Assembly: GCF_000429365.1 (NCBI RefSeq)
Contig: NZ_AUBS01000038.1
Span: 1-33,383 of the forward strand
Source: Pseudodonghicola xiamenensis DSM 18339
GTDB lineage: Bacteria; Pseudomonadota; Alphaproteobacteria; Rhodobacterales; Rhodobacteraceae
Length of the DNA: 33,383 nt
Direction: 5' to 3'
The notes beneath the pieces were generated by a model, which worked only from the letters and a program-made list of their open reading frames with translations, searched no databases and was not told where the DNA came from. A program made the translations under genes and the position numbers. Shown one piece after another: positions 6,637 to 15,953 of the stretch (its first letter is position 1; every line of letters starts with the position of its first letter).

Positions 6637-8790
6637 GTGCCACTGGACAAGAGAAACAACCGATCCGTGCAGGTGCTTGGCATCGACGCGGGCGGCACCA
6701 TGACCGACACGTTCTTTGTCGATGCCGACGGGGATTTCGTGGTCGGCAAGGCGCAATCGACGCCGGACAACGAGGCGCGTGGGCTGATCGAGTCCAGCCG
6801 CGAGGGGCTGGAACACTGGGGCCTGTCGCTTGAGGAGGCGCTGGGGTCGATCCAGACCGGGGTCTATTCCGGCACCGCGATGCTGAACCGCGTGGTGCAA
6901 AGGAAGGGGCTGAAGACCGGTCTCATCGTCAACGCGGGGATGGAGGATTTCCACCGCATGGGCCGCGCCTGCCAAGCCTATCTGGGCATGGCCTATGAGG
7001 ACCGCATCCACCTGAACACCCACTATTACGACGACCCGCTGGTGCCGCGCCACCTGACCCGCGGCGTGATGGAACGGATCGACATGTTCGGCACCGTGGT
7101 CATCCCGCTGCGCGAGGAGACCGCGCGCACCGCCGCGCAGGAGCTGATCGCCCAGGATGTCGAGGGCATCGTGATCTCGCTGCTGCACAGCTACAAGAAC
7201 CCCGCGCATGAACGCCGGGTGCGCGACATCGTCGCCGAAGAGATCGAGAAATCGGGCAAGCAGATCCCGGTCTTCGCCTCGACCGATTACTACCCGGTGC
7301 GCAAGGAAACCCACCGCACCAACACCACCGTGCTCGAAGCCTTCGCCGCCGAACCGTCGCGCCAGACGCTCAGGAAGATCTCGACCGCGTTCAAGGACAA
7401 CGGATCGAAATTCGACTTCCGGGTGATGGCGACCCATGGCGGCACGATTTCCTGGAAGGCCAAGGAGCTGGCGCGCACCATCGTCTCCGGCCCGATCGGC
7501 GGGGTGATCGGCGCCAAGTATCTGGGCGAGGTGCTGGGATACAAGAACATCGCTTGTTCGGATATCGGCGGCACGTCGTTCGACGTGGCACTGATCACGC
7601 AGGGCGAGTTGACCATCCAGAACGACCCCGACATGGCGCGTCTGGTGCTGTCGCTGCCGCTGGTGGGGCTCGATTCCGTCGGCGCCGGTGCCGGCAGCTT
7701 CATCCGCCTCGATCCCTATACCAAGGCGATCAAGCTGGGGCCGGACTCGGCGGGCTACCGGGTTGGCGTCTGCTGGGCCGACAGCGGCATCGAAACGGTG
7801 ACGATTTCGGACTGCCACGTCATCCTGGGCTATCTGAACCCCGACAACTTCCTTGGCGGTCAGGTCAAGCTGGACCGGCAACGCGCCTATGACGCGATGA
7901 AGGATCAGATCGCCGATCCGCTCGGGCTGACGGTGGAAGAGGCTGCGGCCGGGGTGATCGAACTTCTCGACAGCGATCTGCGCGACTATCTGCGCTCGAT
8001 GATCTCGGGCAAGGGCTATTCGCCGTCCTCCTTCACCTGCTTCAGCTACGGCGGTGCCGGCCCGGTCCATACATATGGGTATACCGAGGGGCTGGGCTTC
8101 GAGGACGTGATCGTGCCGGCCTGGGCTGCGGGGTTCTCGGCCTTCGGCTGTGCGGCGGCGGATTTCGAATACCGCTATGACAAGTCGCTCGACGTGAATA
8201 TCGCCGAGGAGGCCTCGGATGACGCCAAGGAGATCGAGGCGAAGACCCTGAACGAGGCCTGGCACGAACTGGCCGAGCGGGTGTTGGAAGAGTTCGAACT
8301 GAACGGCTATGCGCGCGACAAGGTGCGGCTGCAGCCCGGCTATCGGATGCAGTATCGCGGCCAGCTCAACGATCTGGAGATCGAAAGCCCGATCGAAACC
8401 GCCAAGACCGCCGCAGACTGGGACAAGCTGGTCGAGACCTTCAACGACACCTATGGCCGGGTCTATGCCGCCTCGGCGCGTTCGCCGGAACTCGGCTATT
8501 CGATCACCGGCGCGATCATGCGCGGCACGGTGCCGATCCCGAAACCCAATATCCCCAAGGAAGAAGAAGGCAGCCCGGTGCCGCCGGAAGAGGCAAAGCT
8601 TGGCACCCGCAAGTTCTATCGCAAGGGCAAATGGGTCGATGCGCAGCTTTACCAGATGGAAAGCCTGAAACCCGGCAACCGGGTCACTGGCCCCGCCATC
8701 ATCGAATCCGATGCCACCACCTTTGTCGTGCCCGGCGGGTTCGAAACCTGGCTCGACGGTCACCGGCTGTTCCACCTGAAAGAAGTGTAA
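6637..8790 (+). CDS. acxA: Acetone carboxylase beta subunit
   Basis: This 717-residue protein starts with GTG and has a strong ribosome site (GGGAGGAG, 6623-6630). It belongs to the hydantoinase A/5-oxoprolinase family with an ASKHA-type ATP-binding fold. The first phosphate motif is GIDAGGTMTDTFFVD near residues 9-23, the second is SDIGGTSFDVALI, and a third Gly-rich element CFSYGGAGPVHTYG lies further on. Its length equals my recollection of the Xanthobacter AcxA subunit. Acetone carboxylase is a cytoplasmic alpha2-beta2-gamma2 enzyme that turns acetone and bicarbonate into acetoacetate, with ATP hydrolysed to AMP and phosphate. The beta subunit is thought to bind ATP and make the phosphorylated intermediates. 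It is the first gene of acxABC, 128 bp after acxR. A generic N-methylhydantoinase A or acetophenone carboxylase subunit is less likely given the following acxB and acxC. Confidence 0.95.
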   Translation: MPLDKRNNRSVQVLGIDAGGTMTDTFFVDADGDFVVGKAQSTPDNEARGLIESSREGLEHWGLSLEEALGSIQTGVYSGTAMLNRVVQRKGLKTGLIVNAGMEDFHRMGRACQAYLGMAYEDRIHLNTHYYDDPLVPRHLTRGVMERIDMFGTVVIPLREETARTAAQELIAQDVEGIVISLLHSYKNPAHERRVRDIVAEEIEKSGKQIPVFASTDYYPVRKETHRTNTTVLEAFAAEPSRQTLRKISTAFKDNGSKFDFRVMATHGGTISWKAKELARTIVSGPIGGVIGAKYLGEVLGYKNIACSDIGGTSFDVALITQGELTIQNDPDMARLVLSLPLVGLDSVGAGAGSFIRLDPYTKAIKLGPDSAGYRVGVCWADSGIETVTISDCHVILGYLNPDNFLGGQVKLDRQRAYDAMKDQIADPLGLTVEEAAAGVIELLDSDLRDYLRSMISGKGYSPSSFTCFSYGGAGPVHTYGYTEGLGFEDVIVPAWAAGFSAFGCAAADFEYRYDKSLDVNIAEEASDDAKEIEAKTLNEAWHELAERVLEEFELNGYARDKVRLQPGYRMQYRGQLNDLEIESPIETAKTAADWDKLVETFNDTYGRVYAASARSPELGYSITGAIMRGTVPIPKPNIPKEEEGSPVPPEEAKLGTRKFYRKGKWVDAQLYQMESLKPGNRVTGPAIIESDATTFVVPGGFETWLDGHRLFHLKEV

Positions 8791-8812
8791 CGGTCCAGGG
8801 AGGAGAAAACCC

Positions 8813-11122
8813 ATGAATATGCAAACCGAAATCCGCGGCATCGTCCGCGGTGGCCAGACGCTCAAGCAACATCGCGACGAGATCATGGCCAAGACCCAGC
8901 GGACCGGCCATTACGCCGGCCTGACGGAACGGGCGCTGCACAAGGAAAGCCCCATCCTTTACAACAAGCTGTTCTCGCGCCTTCGGGCCGGGGTGGTGGA
9001 CGCGCGGGAGACCGCCAAGAAGATCGCCGCCAGCCCGATCGTGGAGCAGGAGGGAGAGCTGTGCTTCACCCTCTATAACGCCGCCGGCGATGCCATCCTG
9101 ACCTCGACCGGGATCATCATCCACGTCGGCACCATGGGGGCCGCGATCAAGTACATGATCGAGAACGATTGGGAGAGCAATCCGGGCATCAACGACCGGG
9201 ATATCTTCTGCAACAACGACAGCCTGATCGGCAACGTGCACCCCTGTGACATCCACACCATCGTGCCGATCTTCCACGAAGGCTCCCTGATCGGCTGGGT
9301 CGGTGGCGTCACCCATGTGATCGACACCGGCGCGGTGGGGCCCGGCTCGATGACAACGGGTCAGGTGCAACGCTTTGGCGATGGTTATTCCGTCACCTGC
9401 CGCAAGATCGGCGAGAATGACGAGCTCAAGCGCGACTGGCTGCACGAAAGCCAGCGGGCGGTGCGCACCACGCGCTACTGGATGCTGGACGAACGCACCC
9501 GCGTCGCCGGCTGCCACATGATCCGCAAGCTGGTCGAGGAGGTGATCGCCGAAGAGGGGATCGAGGCCTATTGGAAATTCGCCTATGAATCGGTGGAGCA
9601 TGGCCGGATCGGCCTGCAGAACCGCATCAAGGCGATGACCATCCCGGGCGTCTATCGCCAGGTCGGTTTCGTCGATGTGCCCTATTCCCACGAAGATGTG
9701 CGGGTGCCGTCGGATTTCGCCAAGGTCGACACCATCATGCACACGCCGTCCGAGATGACGATTCGGCCCGATGGCACCTGGCGGCTGGATTTCGAAGGCT
9801 CAAGCCGCTGGGGCTGGCATACTTACAACGCCCATTCGGTCAGCTTCACCTCAGGCATCTGGGTGATGATGACCCAGACGCTGATCCCGTCCGAGATGAT
9901 CAACGACGGCGCCGCCTACGGGACCGAGTTCCGCCTGCCGAAGGGCACCTGGATGAACCCGGACGACCGGCGCGTGGCCTTCGCCTATAGCTGGCACTTC
10001 CTGGTCAGCTCGTGGACGGCGCTGTGGCGCGGCCTGTCGCGCAGCTATTTCGGCCGCGGCTATCTCGAAGAGGTCAACGCCGGCAACGCCAATACCTCGA
10101 ACTGGCTGCAGGGCGGCGGGTTCAACCAGTATGACGAAATCCATGCAGTGAACTCCTTCGAATGCGCGGCCAACGGGGTCGGCGCCTCGGCCATCGCCGA
10201 TGGCATCAGCCACGCGGCGGCGATCTGGAACCCCGAAGGCGACATGGGCGATATGGAGATCTGGGAACTGGCGGAACCGCTGGTCTATCTCGGTCGTCAG
10301 ATCAAGGCCAGCTCGGGCGGCGCCGGCAAGTATCGCGGCGGCTGCGGCTTCGAGAGCCTGCGGATGGTCTGGAACGCCAAGGACTGGACGATGTTCTTCA
10401 TGGGCAACGGCCATATCAGTTCCGACTGGGGTCTGATGGGCGGCTATCCGGCGGCATCCGGCTATCGCTTCGCGGCCCATGACACCGGGTTGAAGGAGAA
10501 GATCGCCAATGGCGACCCCATCCCCTTCGGCGGCGATACCGACCCGGAACACCCGACCTATGACGCGCTGGTCAACCCCGCAGGGATCAAGCGCGACAAG
10601 CAGGCGATCACTACCGAGGAGATGTTCAAGGATTACGACCTCTACCTCAACTACATGCGGGGTGGCCCGGGCTTCGGTGATCCGCTGGATCGCGATCCCC
10701 AGGCGGTGGCGACCGATGTGAATGGCGGCTATCTGCTCGAACGCTTCGCCGAGACGGTCTATGGCGTCGCGCTGAGCAAGGGGGCCAATGGCCTGTTCAC
10801 CGCCGACGAGGCCGGGACCGAGGCGCTGCGCGCCAAGATCCGCAAGGATCGGCTCGCCAAGGCGCAACCCACCCGCGAGTGGATGGCGAAGGAACGCGAA
10901 CGCATCCTTGCCAAGGACGCCGGGGTTCACGTCCAGCAGATGTTCGCCGCCAGCTTCAAGCTGGGGCCGAACTGGGCCAAGGGCTTCCGCGAGTTCTGGG
11001 ATCTGCCCGAGGACTGGCAGCTCATGGAGGCGGATCTGCCGATCCCGTCCTATGGCCGCGAATACTCGATGGACCTCTCCGACCTGCCCGACGTGAAAAC
11101 CGTCAAATTCGTCGAAGAGTGA
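8813..11122 (+). CDS. acxB: Acetone carboxylase alpha subunit
   Basis: This 769-residue protein of the hydantoinase B family begins 22 bp after acxA with a good ribosome site (GGGAGGAG). The metal-site region reads NVHPCDIHT...GGVTHVID. Here His143, Asp146 and His168 have the same 3- and 22-residue spacing as the two His and one Asp that hold Mn in the published Xanthobacter enzyme (recalled from the literature, not checked here). The alpha subunit carries the Mn centre where acetone and activated bicarbonate are joined to give acetoacetate. The frame is intact, with no sign of decay. Codon use resembles acxA and acxC, which supports one long-standing operon. Confidence 0.95.
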   Translation: MNMQTEIRGIVRGGQTLKQHRDEIMAKTQRTGHYAGLTERALHKESPILYNKLFSRLRAGVVDARETAKKIAASPIVEQEGELCFTLYNAAGDAILTSTGIIIHVGTMGAAIKYMIENDWESNPGINDRDIFCNNDSLIGNVHPCDIHTIVPIFHEGSLIGWVGGVTHVIDTGAVGPGSMTTGQVQRFGDGYSVTCRKIGENDELKRDWLHESQRAVRTTRYWMLDERTRVAGCHMIRKLVEEVIAEEGIEAYWKFAYESVEHGRIGLQNRIKAMTIPGVYRQVGFVDVPYSHEDVRVPSDFAKVDTIMHTPSEMTIRPDGTWRLDFEGSSRWGWHTYNAHSVSFTSGIWVMMTQTLIPSEMINDGAAYGTEFRLPKGTWMNPDDRRVAFAYSWHFLVSSWTALWRGLSRSYFGRGYLEEVNAGNANTSNWLQGGGFNQYDEIHAVNSFECAANGVGASAIADGISHAAAIWNPEGDMGDMEIWELAEPLVYLGRQIKASSGGAGKYRGGCGFESLRMVWNAKDWTMFFMGNGHISSDWGLMGGYPAASGYRFAAHDTGLKEKIANGDPIPFGGDTDPEHPTYDALVNPAGIKRDKQAITTEEMFKDYDLYLNYMRGGPGFGDPLDRDPQAVATDVNGGYLLERFAETVYGVALSKGANGLFTADEAGTEALRAKIRKDRLAKAQPTREWMAKERERILAKDAGVHVQQMFAASFKLGPNWAKGFREFWDLPEDWQLMEADLPIPSYGREYSMDLSDLPDVKTVKFVEE

Positions 11123-11188
11123 TCCCGGGGGGCGCCGTGCCAGCCTCTCCCCCCAGGCATGGCGCCCATAAATTTCAGGAGAAAACCA

Positions 11189-11692
11189 ATGGCTTATACC
11201 AAAGCAAAGATCAAAGACCTGGTTGATGGCAAGATCGACCGCGACACGCTGCAGACGATGCTCTCGACGCCGAAGGACGCCGACCGTTTCGTCAAATACC
11301 TGGAAATCCTGCAAGAGCAGGTGCCGTGGGACGACAAGATCATCCTGCCGCTGGGGCCGAAGCTTTATATCGTGCAGCGGTCTTCGGACAAGAAATGGGT
11401 GGTCAAATCCCAGGCCGGGCACGAATTCTGCGACTGGCGCGAGAACTGGAAGCTTCACGCGGTGATGCGGGTGCGCGAGACGGCCGAGGAGATGGAAGAA
11501 CTTTATCCCCGGCTGATGGCGCCCAGTTCCGACTGGCAGGTGATCCGGGAGTATTACTGCCCGCTCTCGGGCGATCTGCTTGATGTCGAGGCACCGACAC
11601 CCTGGTATCCGGTGATCCACGATTTCGAACCGGATATCGACGCCTTCTATACCGAATGGCTTGGATTGGAGATCCCCGAGCGCGCCGCCTGA
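11189..11692 (+). CDS. acxC: Acetone carboxylase gamma subunit
   Basis: ATG 11189 follows AGGAG by seven bases and gives 167 residues, the usual size of AcxC. An ATG at 11159 is in frame but lacks a ribosome site. The sequence MAYTKAKIKDLVDGKID, then IILPLGPKLYIVQ and REYYCPLSGDLLDVE, is typical of this small subunit, which has no wide family outside acetone and acetophenone carboxylases. It completes the alpha2-beta2-gamma2 complex; its own catalytic part is unclear. It lies 66 bp after acxB and is followed by a strong terminator, so acxABC ends here. Confidence 0.94.
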   Translation: MAYTKAKIKDLVDGKIDRDTLQTMLSTPKDADRFVKYLEILQEQVPWDDKIILPLGPKLYIVQRSSDKKWVVKSQAGHEFCDWRENWKLHAVMRVRETAEEMEELYPRLMAPSSDWQVIREYYCPLSGDLLDVEAPTPWYPVIHDFEPDIDAFYTEWLGLEIPERAA

Positions 11693-11712
11693 TACCGGCG
11701 CGCCTCCGGCCT

Positions 11713-11748
11713 GGCACCGCACGCGCAAATCGCATGCGGTGCCTTTTT
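11713..11748 (+). terminator. Intrinsic terminator of the acxABC operon
   Basis: Perfect 9-bp arms GGCACCGCA (11713-11721) and TGCGGTGCC (11735-11743) are followed directly by TTTTT. It lies 20 bp after the acxC stop. Confidence 0.9.
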
Positions 11749-11871
11749 GCTGCAGAAGACAGCACCTTCCCCATAGCGCTGAGCCACAGCGCCAGTGCCT
11801 GCACACCAAGGGGGCCCCTGCCCTTTCCCTGGGCGCACCGGCGGGCTATGACCCGGGAAGGAGCCCTGCCG

Positions 11872-12267
11872 ATGATCCCGCCCGATCCCATTCCCGATGA
11901 TCTTTTCGCCCGCCTCGCCCGGTCGCGCTTTCGCAGCCGGTTTCATTTGGGCGCGCGGGAACGGGATTACGCCAATGCCAAGGGCCGTGGGGTGATCGCC
12001 GCCCATGCGAAGGATTTCATCGCCCAGCGCCTGGCCCCCGCCCTGCCCCGCAACGATGGCAAGCAGACCCCGATGCGTGGCCATCCGGTCTTTATTGCCC
12101 AGCATGCCACCGGCTGCTGCTGCCGGGGCTGTCTTGCGAAATGGCACGGGCTGAAACCGGGGCGTGAATTGAGCCCCGACGAACAGGCCTATATCGTCGC
12201 AGTCCTGATGCGCTGGATCGACGGCGAGATGGGCTATCGCCCTCCCGAGGAGAGACAAGGACAATGA
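11872..12267 (+). CDS. DUF4186 family protein
   Basis: The product is 131 residues from ATG 11872, which has AAGGAG eight bases upstream. An ATG at 11848 is in frame but has no comparable site. The sequence FHLGARERDYANAKG, HAKDFIAQRLAPALPRNDGK and the Cys-rich core HATGCCCRGCLAKWHG match my recollection of the small DUF4186 family. The family has no known function. The Cys/His cluster suggests a metal or nucleic-acid site, but that is only a guess. Its stop overlaps the start of the ybaK-like gene (ATGA), so the two are probably co-transcribed. Confidence 0.8.
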   Translation: MIPPDPIPDDLFARLARSRFRSRFHLGARERDYANAKGRGVIAAHAKDFIAQRLAPALPRNDGKQTPMRGHPVFIAQHATGCCCRGCLAKWHGLKPGRELSPDEQAYIVAVLMRWIDGEMGYRPPEERQGQ

Positions 12268-12743
12268 GCAAGGGAACCCCCGGCACCGCCTTTCTGACCA
12301 AGGCCAAGGTGGCGCACCGGCTGGTCGAATACGATTATCACCCCGGCCACGACCGGGTGGCGCTGCAAGCGGCCGAAGCGGTGGGGCTGCCCGCCGGGCA
12401 ATTGCTGAAAACCCTCATGGTCGAGGTCGACGGCAAGCCCGCCTGTACCGTGGTTCCCGGTGACCGCACCCTGTCGATGAAGAAGGTCGCCGCTGGCTTC
12501 GGCGGCAAGTCGGCCAGCATGATGCCCCCCGACAAGGCCGAAAAGCTGACCGGTTATCACACCGGCGGCATCAGCCCCTTCGGCCAGCGCAAGCGGGTGC
12601 CGATCCTGTTCGAAGCCGAGGCAATGGAACTGGTCGAGGTCGCAATCAACGCCGGCAAGCGCGGGCTTCTGGTGCTGCTGTCGCCGCAGGAGGCCTGCGC
12701 GGCGTTGCAGGCCGAAGCCAAGCCGCTTTGCGCTGACGCCTAG
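12264..12743 (+). CDS. ybaK: YbaK/EbsC-family Cys-tRNA(Pro) deacylase
   Basis: This 159-residue cytoplasmic protein of the YbaK family removes Cys from mischarged tRNA(Pro), a translation proofreading step. Visible family features are the early substrate region YDYHPGHDR, the LLKTLM segment with the catalytic-type Lys49, VPGDRTLSMKKVA, and the GGISPFGQ loop near residues 106-113. Length is normal. It overlaps the DUF4186 gene by four bases. At the other end its TAG stop overlaps the TAG of the opposing Hsp70 gene within the same CTAG sequence (12740-12743). Confidence 0.93.
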   Translation: MSKGTPGTAFLTKAKVAHRLVEYDYHPGHDRVALQAAEAVGLPAGQLLKTLMVEVDGKPACTVVPGDRTLSMKKVAAGFGGKSASMMPPDKAEKLTGYHTGGISPFGQRKRVPILFEAEAMELVEVAINAGKRGLLVLLSPQEACAALQAEAKPLCADA

Positions 12744-13981
12744 GCGGTTGCCAGCGCCAGCCCGTCGACCACCGCGGTAAAGGCCTCGGAGCGCAGGATT
12801 TCCGCCTGCGGGCAAAGCCGCGCGGCCTCTTCCGAGACCACCCGCATCAGACTGGACCCGCCGACCAGGATGACCCGACCGATCTGACCCGGCGACACGC
12901 CCGCAAGGGTCAGCGTCTCTGCCGCCGCCTCGAACAACTGGGCTCGATAGGGCGCCAGGGCCGCGTTCAGACTGTCGGGGCTGACCGGGCGTGACAGTTT
13001 CGGCGCGATGAAGCCCATGGCAATCTGCCCGGCGTTGGCCCCATTGTTGGCCTGAATCTTGCCGGCCTCGACGGCGAAGGCCAGCTCATGGCCCAGCTCT
13101 TCCTCCAGCACGGTCTGCAGCCGGCCCATCGCGCGTTCATCCTCCGCCATGCGCAGCATGTCGGCCACCATCCGGCGGGTCTCCGGCGTATAGAGAAAGG
13201 GGATCTTGGCCCAGGTCGACAGATCGACATAGATCGCCCGCGGCACCGGCAGCAGGTCGTTGCCGAGTTCCCGCCTGAGCTGCCCGCCCAGCCCCAGCGC
13301 CGGCATCGCATGGGCCATCGACACCGCGTGATCGAAATCGGTGCCACCCAGCCGGATGCCGTGGCTGGCCAGAATCTCGGGCCGCGTGCCGGCGTTGCGG
13401 AACACCGAGAAGTCCGACGTACCGCCACCGATATCGACGATCAGCCCCAGATCGCTATCGCGCCCCAGCCCCTGACAGGCGATCGCCGCAGCCTCGGGTT
13501 CGGGCAGGAACTCCACCGTCTCGAAACCGGCAGCCAGATAGCAGGCCCGCAGGTCGGCCTCGGCCTGGGCGTCACGATCGGGATCGTTGGTATGGAAATG
13601 CACCGGTCGGCCCGACAGCACACGCAGGAAACGCTGGCCGCTTGCTGTTTCGGCGCGCTGGCGCAATTCGGTCAGGAATTCAGTGATGATCCCGGCAACA
13701 GTACGGCGCTTGCCGCCGATCAGCCGGCTCTCATGCAAGAGCGGGGTGCCCAGCACGCTTTTCAGCGCCCGCATATAGCGCCCCTCGTCTCCGTCGATCA
13801 GCGCCTCGGCGGCGGCAGAACCTACCCGCATCCGCCCCCCACGCCCCAGCGGGAAAAAGACTGCGGTGGGCAGGGTTTCCTCCTGCGCCTCGATAGGGAT
13901 GCGATGAACCTCACCCGCGCGCAAAATCGCGGCGGCAGAGTTCGAGGTTCCGAAATCGACGGCAAGAATATCGGTTTGCAT
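12740..13981 (-). CDS. Short Hsp70-family protein (YegD-like)
   Basis: From ATG 13981 the product is 413 residues; an upstream frame extension to 14044 adds an unconserved basic leader. It has the actin-like ATPase fold of Hsp70: phosphate-1 motif VDFGTSNS (8-15), phosphate-2 motif DIGGGTSDF (183-191) and adenosine motif ILVGGSSLM (371-379). The protein stops there, so the DnaK substrate-binding domain and lid are missing, as in E. coli YegD. Role and partners of such short Hsp70 proteins are poorly known. It is convergent with ybaK and divergent from the LuxR-hydrolase gene, with 157 bp between the two starts. Confidence 0.9.
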   Translation of the reverse strand: MQTDILAVDFGTSNSAAAILRAGEVHRIPIEAQEETLPTAVFFPLGRGGRMRVGSAAAEALIDGDEGRYMRALKSVLGTPLLHESRLIGGKRRTVAGIITEFLTELRQRAETASGQRFLRVLSGRPVHFHTNDPDRDAQAEADLRACYLAAGFETVEFLPEPEAAAIACQGLGRDSDLGLIVDIGGGTSDFSVFRNAGTRPEILASHGIRLGGTDFDHAVSMAHAMPALGLGGQLRRELGNDLLPVPRAIYVDLSTWAKIPFLYTPETRRMVADMLRMAEDERAMGRLQTVLEEELGHELAFAVEAGKIQANNGANAGQIAMGFIAPKLSRPVSPDSLNAALAPYRAQLFEAAAETLTLAGVSPGQIGRVILVGGSSLMRVVSEEAARLCPQAEILRSEAFTAVVDGLALATA

Positions 13982-14138
13982 GGGGCGCCTCTGCGACAAA
14001 GGCGGTCGAGCTATCCGGTTTCGCTGTGGGGTGCAAGACTGCACGATTGCCTACAACACGGTTTCCTTGGCACAATGCGCAAAGACAGATGCGCCCACGC
14101 CACCCCGCCCTCGCTGGCCCAGTGACAGGTGACACGCC

Positions 14139-15953
14139 ATGACCGACAAGCGAAACGAGCCCTCTCTGGCCGATCAGGAGTTCCTGTTCGCGCCCGACAC
14201 CCAGTCAGGACCGGACAGCGAAGACGATCCGCCGCTTGAACCGATCGATCTCGATATCGTGGCCAGCACCTATCGGTCCATCGTCGATCAGGACGCCTTC
14301 GAGGACATGGTGCAGAACTGGAGCACCAAGCTCAATGCCGCCGGACCGGAGCAGCCGCTGGGGCGTGGCATTTCGAAACAGCTGTTCAGCCAATTGAAGC
14401 TTGCCCGCAAAGCTTTGGAAACGCTGGATATCCCCATCGACAACGATCCGCTGAAAAAGGCGATCACCGATGTCCCCGGGCCAGCCATCGTACTGTCGCC
14501 GAACGGGCGCGTGGCAATGGCCAATATCACCGGCGCCAGCGCCTTCGAAGTGCAGGAGGGCGCCTTTCTGAACCCTGAGGTGATCGCTCCGCAATCGCGG
14601 CAGGATTACGCGATGCTCTGCCGCGCCGCCAATGGCCAGGGCAACACCGCCCAGACCATCCTGACGATCTGCCCCGACAACAACGGCGGAAGCAGCGCCG
14701 ATCCCTTCATGGCCGAAGGGTATCTGATCAAGGTCGGCAATCAGACCAATTACTATATCGCGCTGCGGTCGCTCGAAATCGACTGGCTTCCGGCGGTGAG
14801 CGAGCGATTGCTGCAGGCCTTCGGTCTCAGTCAGGCCGAGACCGAGGTGGCCCGGCTGTTCTTCCGAATGCGCGATCTGGGGGCCGTCGCCCGCGCCCGC
14901 GGCGTATCGCTACTGACGGTACGCACACAGATGAAATCCATCATGGCCAAGACCGGCGCGCCTTCGAACGTCGATCTGATGCGCTTGCTGTCGATGATCG
15001 CCAGTCGCGAAACGATGGGCCAGCGCGGCATGTCTCCGGTCTGGCACGACCCGCTAGGGCGAGAGGAGCGGATCACCCTCCCCGACGGTCGTGTGGTCGC
15101 CTGGACCTGGATGGGGGCGGAAAACGGCACGCCGGCAGTGCTGCTCAGAGGGTTTCCCATGGCCTATATCCTGCCCGACGAAGGCGAAACCCGGCTGCGC
15201 AAGGCCGGCATCAAGCTGTATGCCCTGTCCCGGCCTGGATATGGCAACAGCACTCTGGACAGCAGCCTGAGCCCGAGCGCGGACAATCTGGCGGCGCTGC
15301 GCGCCTTTCTCGATCGCAAGGTCACCGGGCCCTGCGTCGGTATCGGCATGTCAAACGGCTTCATCCCGCTGTTGGAAGAGCAACACGCCAATCCGGCGCG
15401 GTTCAGCAGTCTGATCGCGATCGGCTATACCGGCGTTCTCGACCGCAGCGGCATTCACCGGCTGCAACTGATCCAGGGCACCATGATGCGGCTGATCACC
15501 CGCGCCCCCTGGCTGGTCGAACTGATGGCAAAAGCCGGGCACCGGATGATGCGGCAATATGGGGTCGACTGGTATCTGGACCGCGCCTATCGCAGCCGGC
15601 CGATCGACTTCCAGACCTGCCGCCATCCCAATATGGTCACGCTGATCCGCAACGCCTGCGCGCATCTTCTGAAGCAGGGGCATGCCGCTTTCGTCCGCGA
15701 CCTGCAACTGGCCATCGCCCCGACCGACCAGATGATCGAAAACCTGACGGTGCCGCTGCTGTTCCTTGCGCCGACCGAGGACGGCGTTTTCGACGAGCGG
15801 GCCTATCGCAAGCTCGAAACCCGCAACCCTCTGGCCAGGGTCGAACCCGTCCAGCAGGCGGGAGAGCTGATCTTTTACCAACGCAACGAATTGATCATCG
15901 ACCGGATCATCGAAGCCACGGAGGCCGGTCGTCACGCCGCCCCCGCACCCTGA
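14139..15953 (+). CDS. PAS-LuxR regulator fused to an alpha/beta-hydrolase domain
   Basis: This 604-residue protein joins three parts. An acidic N-terminus leads into a PAS-like domain (about 105-215, core GPAIVLSPNGRVAMAN). Next is a LuxR-type helix-turn-helix (about 229-288) with FGLSQAETEVARL and GVSLLTVRTQMKSIM. The C-terminal half (about 300-595) is an alpha/beta-hydrolase fold with the nucleophile elbow GMSNG around Ser405 and the acid candidate Asp548. At the usual place of the catalytic His, where hydrolases have an AGH turn, it reads AGELIFYQ, with Glu576. The enzyme part may therefore be inactive and serve as a ligand sensor, or use another His. There is no signal peptide or membrane segment. 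The ribosome site is weak (AGGTGAC). The gene stands alone between a divergent hsp70 and a long non-coding stretch. Target genes and ligand are unknown. Confidence 0.85.
   Translation: MTDKRNEPSLADQEFLFAPDTQSGPDSEDDPPLEPIDLDIVASTYRSIVDQDAFEDMVQNWSTKLNAAGPEQPLGRGISKQLFSQLKLARKALETLDIPIDNDPLKKAITDVPGPAIVLSPNGRVAMANITGASAFEVQEGAFLNPEVIAPQSRQDYAMLCRAANGQGNTAQTILTICPDNNGGSSADPFMAEGYLIKVGNQTNYYIALRSLEIDWLPAVSERLLQAFGLSQAETEVARLFFRMRDLGAVARARGVSLLTVRTQMKSIMAKTGAPSNVDLMRLLSMIASRETMGQRGMSPVWHDPLGREERITLPDGRVVAWTWMGAENGTPAVLLRGFPMAYILPDEGETRLRKAGIKLYALSRPGYGNSTLDSSLSPSADNLAALRAFLDRKVTGPCVGIGMSNGFIPLLEEQHANPARFSSLIAIGYTGVLDRSGIHRLQLIQGTMMRLITRAPWLVELMAKAGHRMMRQYGVDWYLDRAYRSRPIDFQTCRHPNMVTLIRNACAHLLKQGHAAFVRDLQLAIAPTDQMIENLTVPLLFLAPTEDGVFDERAYRKLETRNPLARVEPVQQAGELIFYQRNELIIDRIIEATEAGRHAAPAP

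Noticed and set aside
6478..8892. 804-codon minus-strand open frame
   Set aside because: Shadow of acxA caused by GC-rich codon use; no motifs, while acxA is unmistakable.
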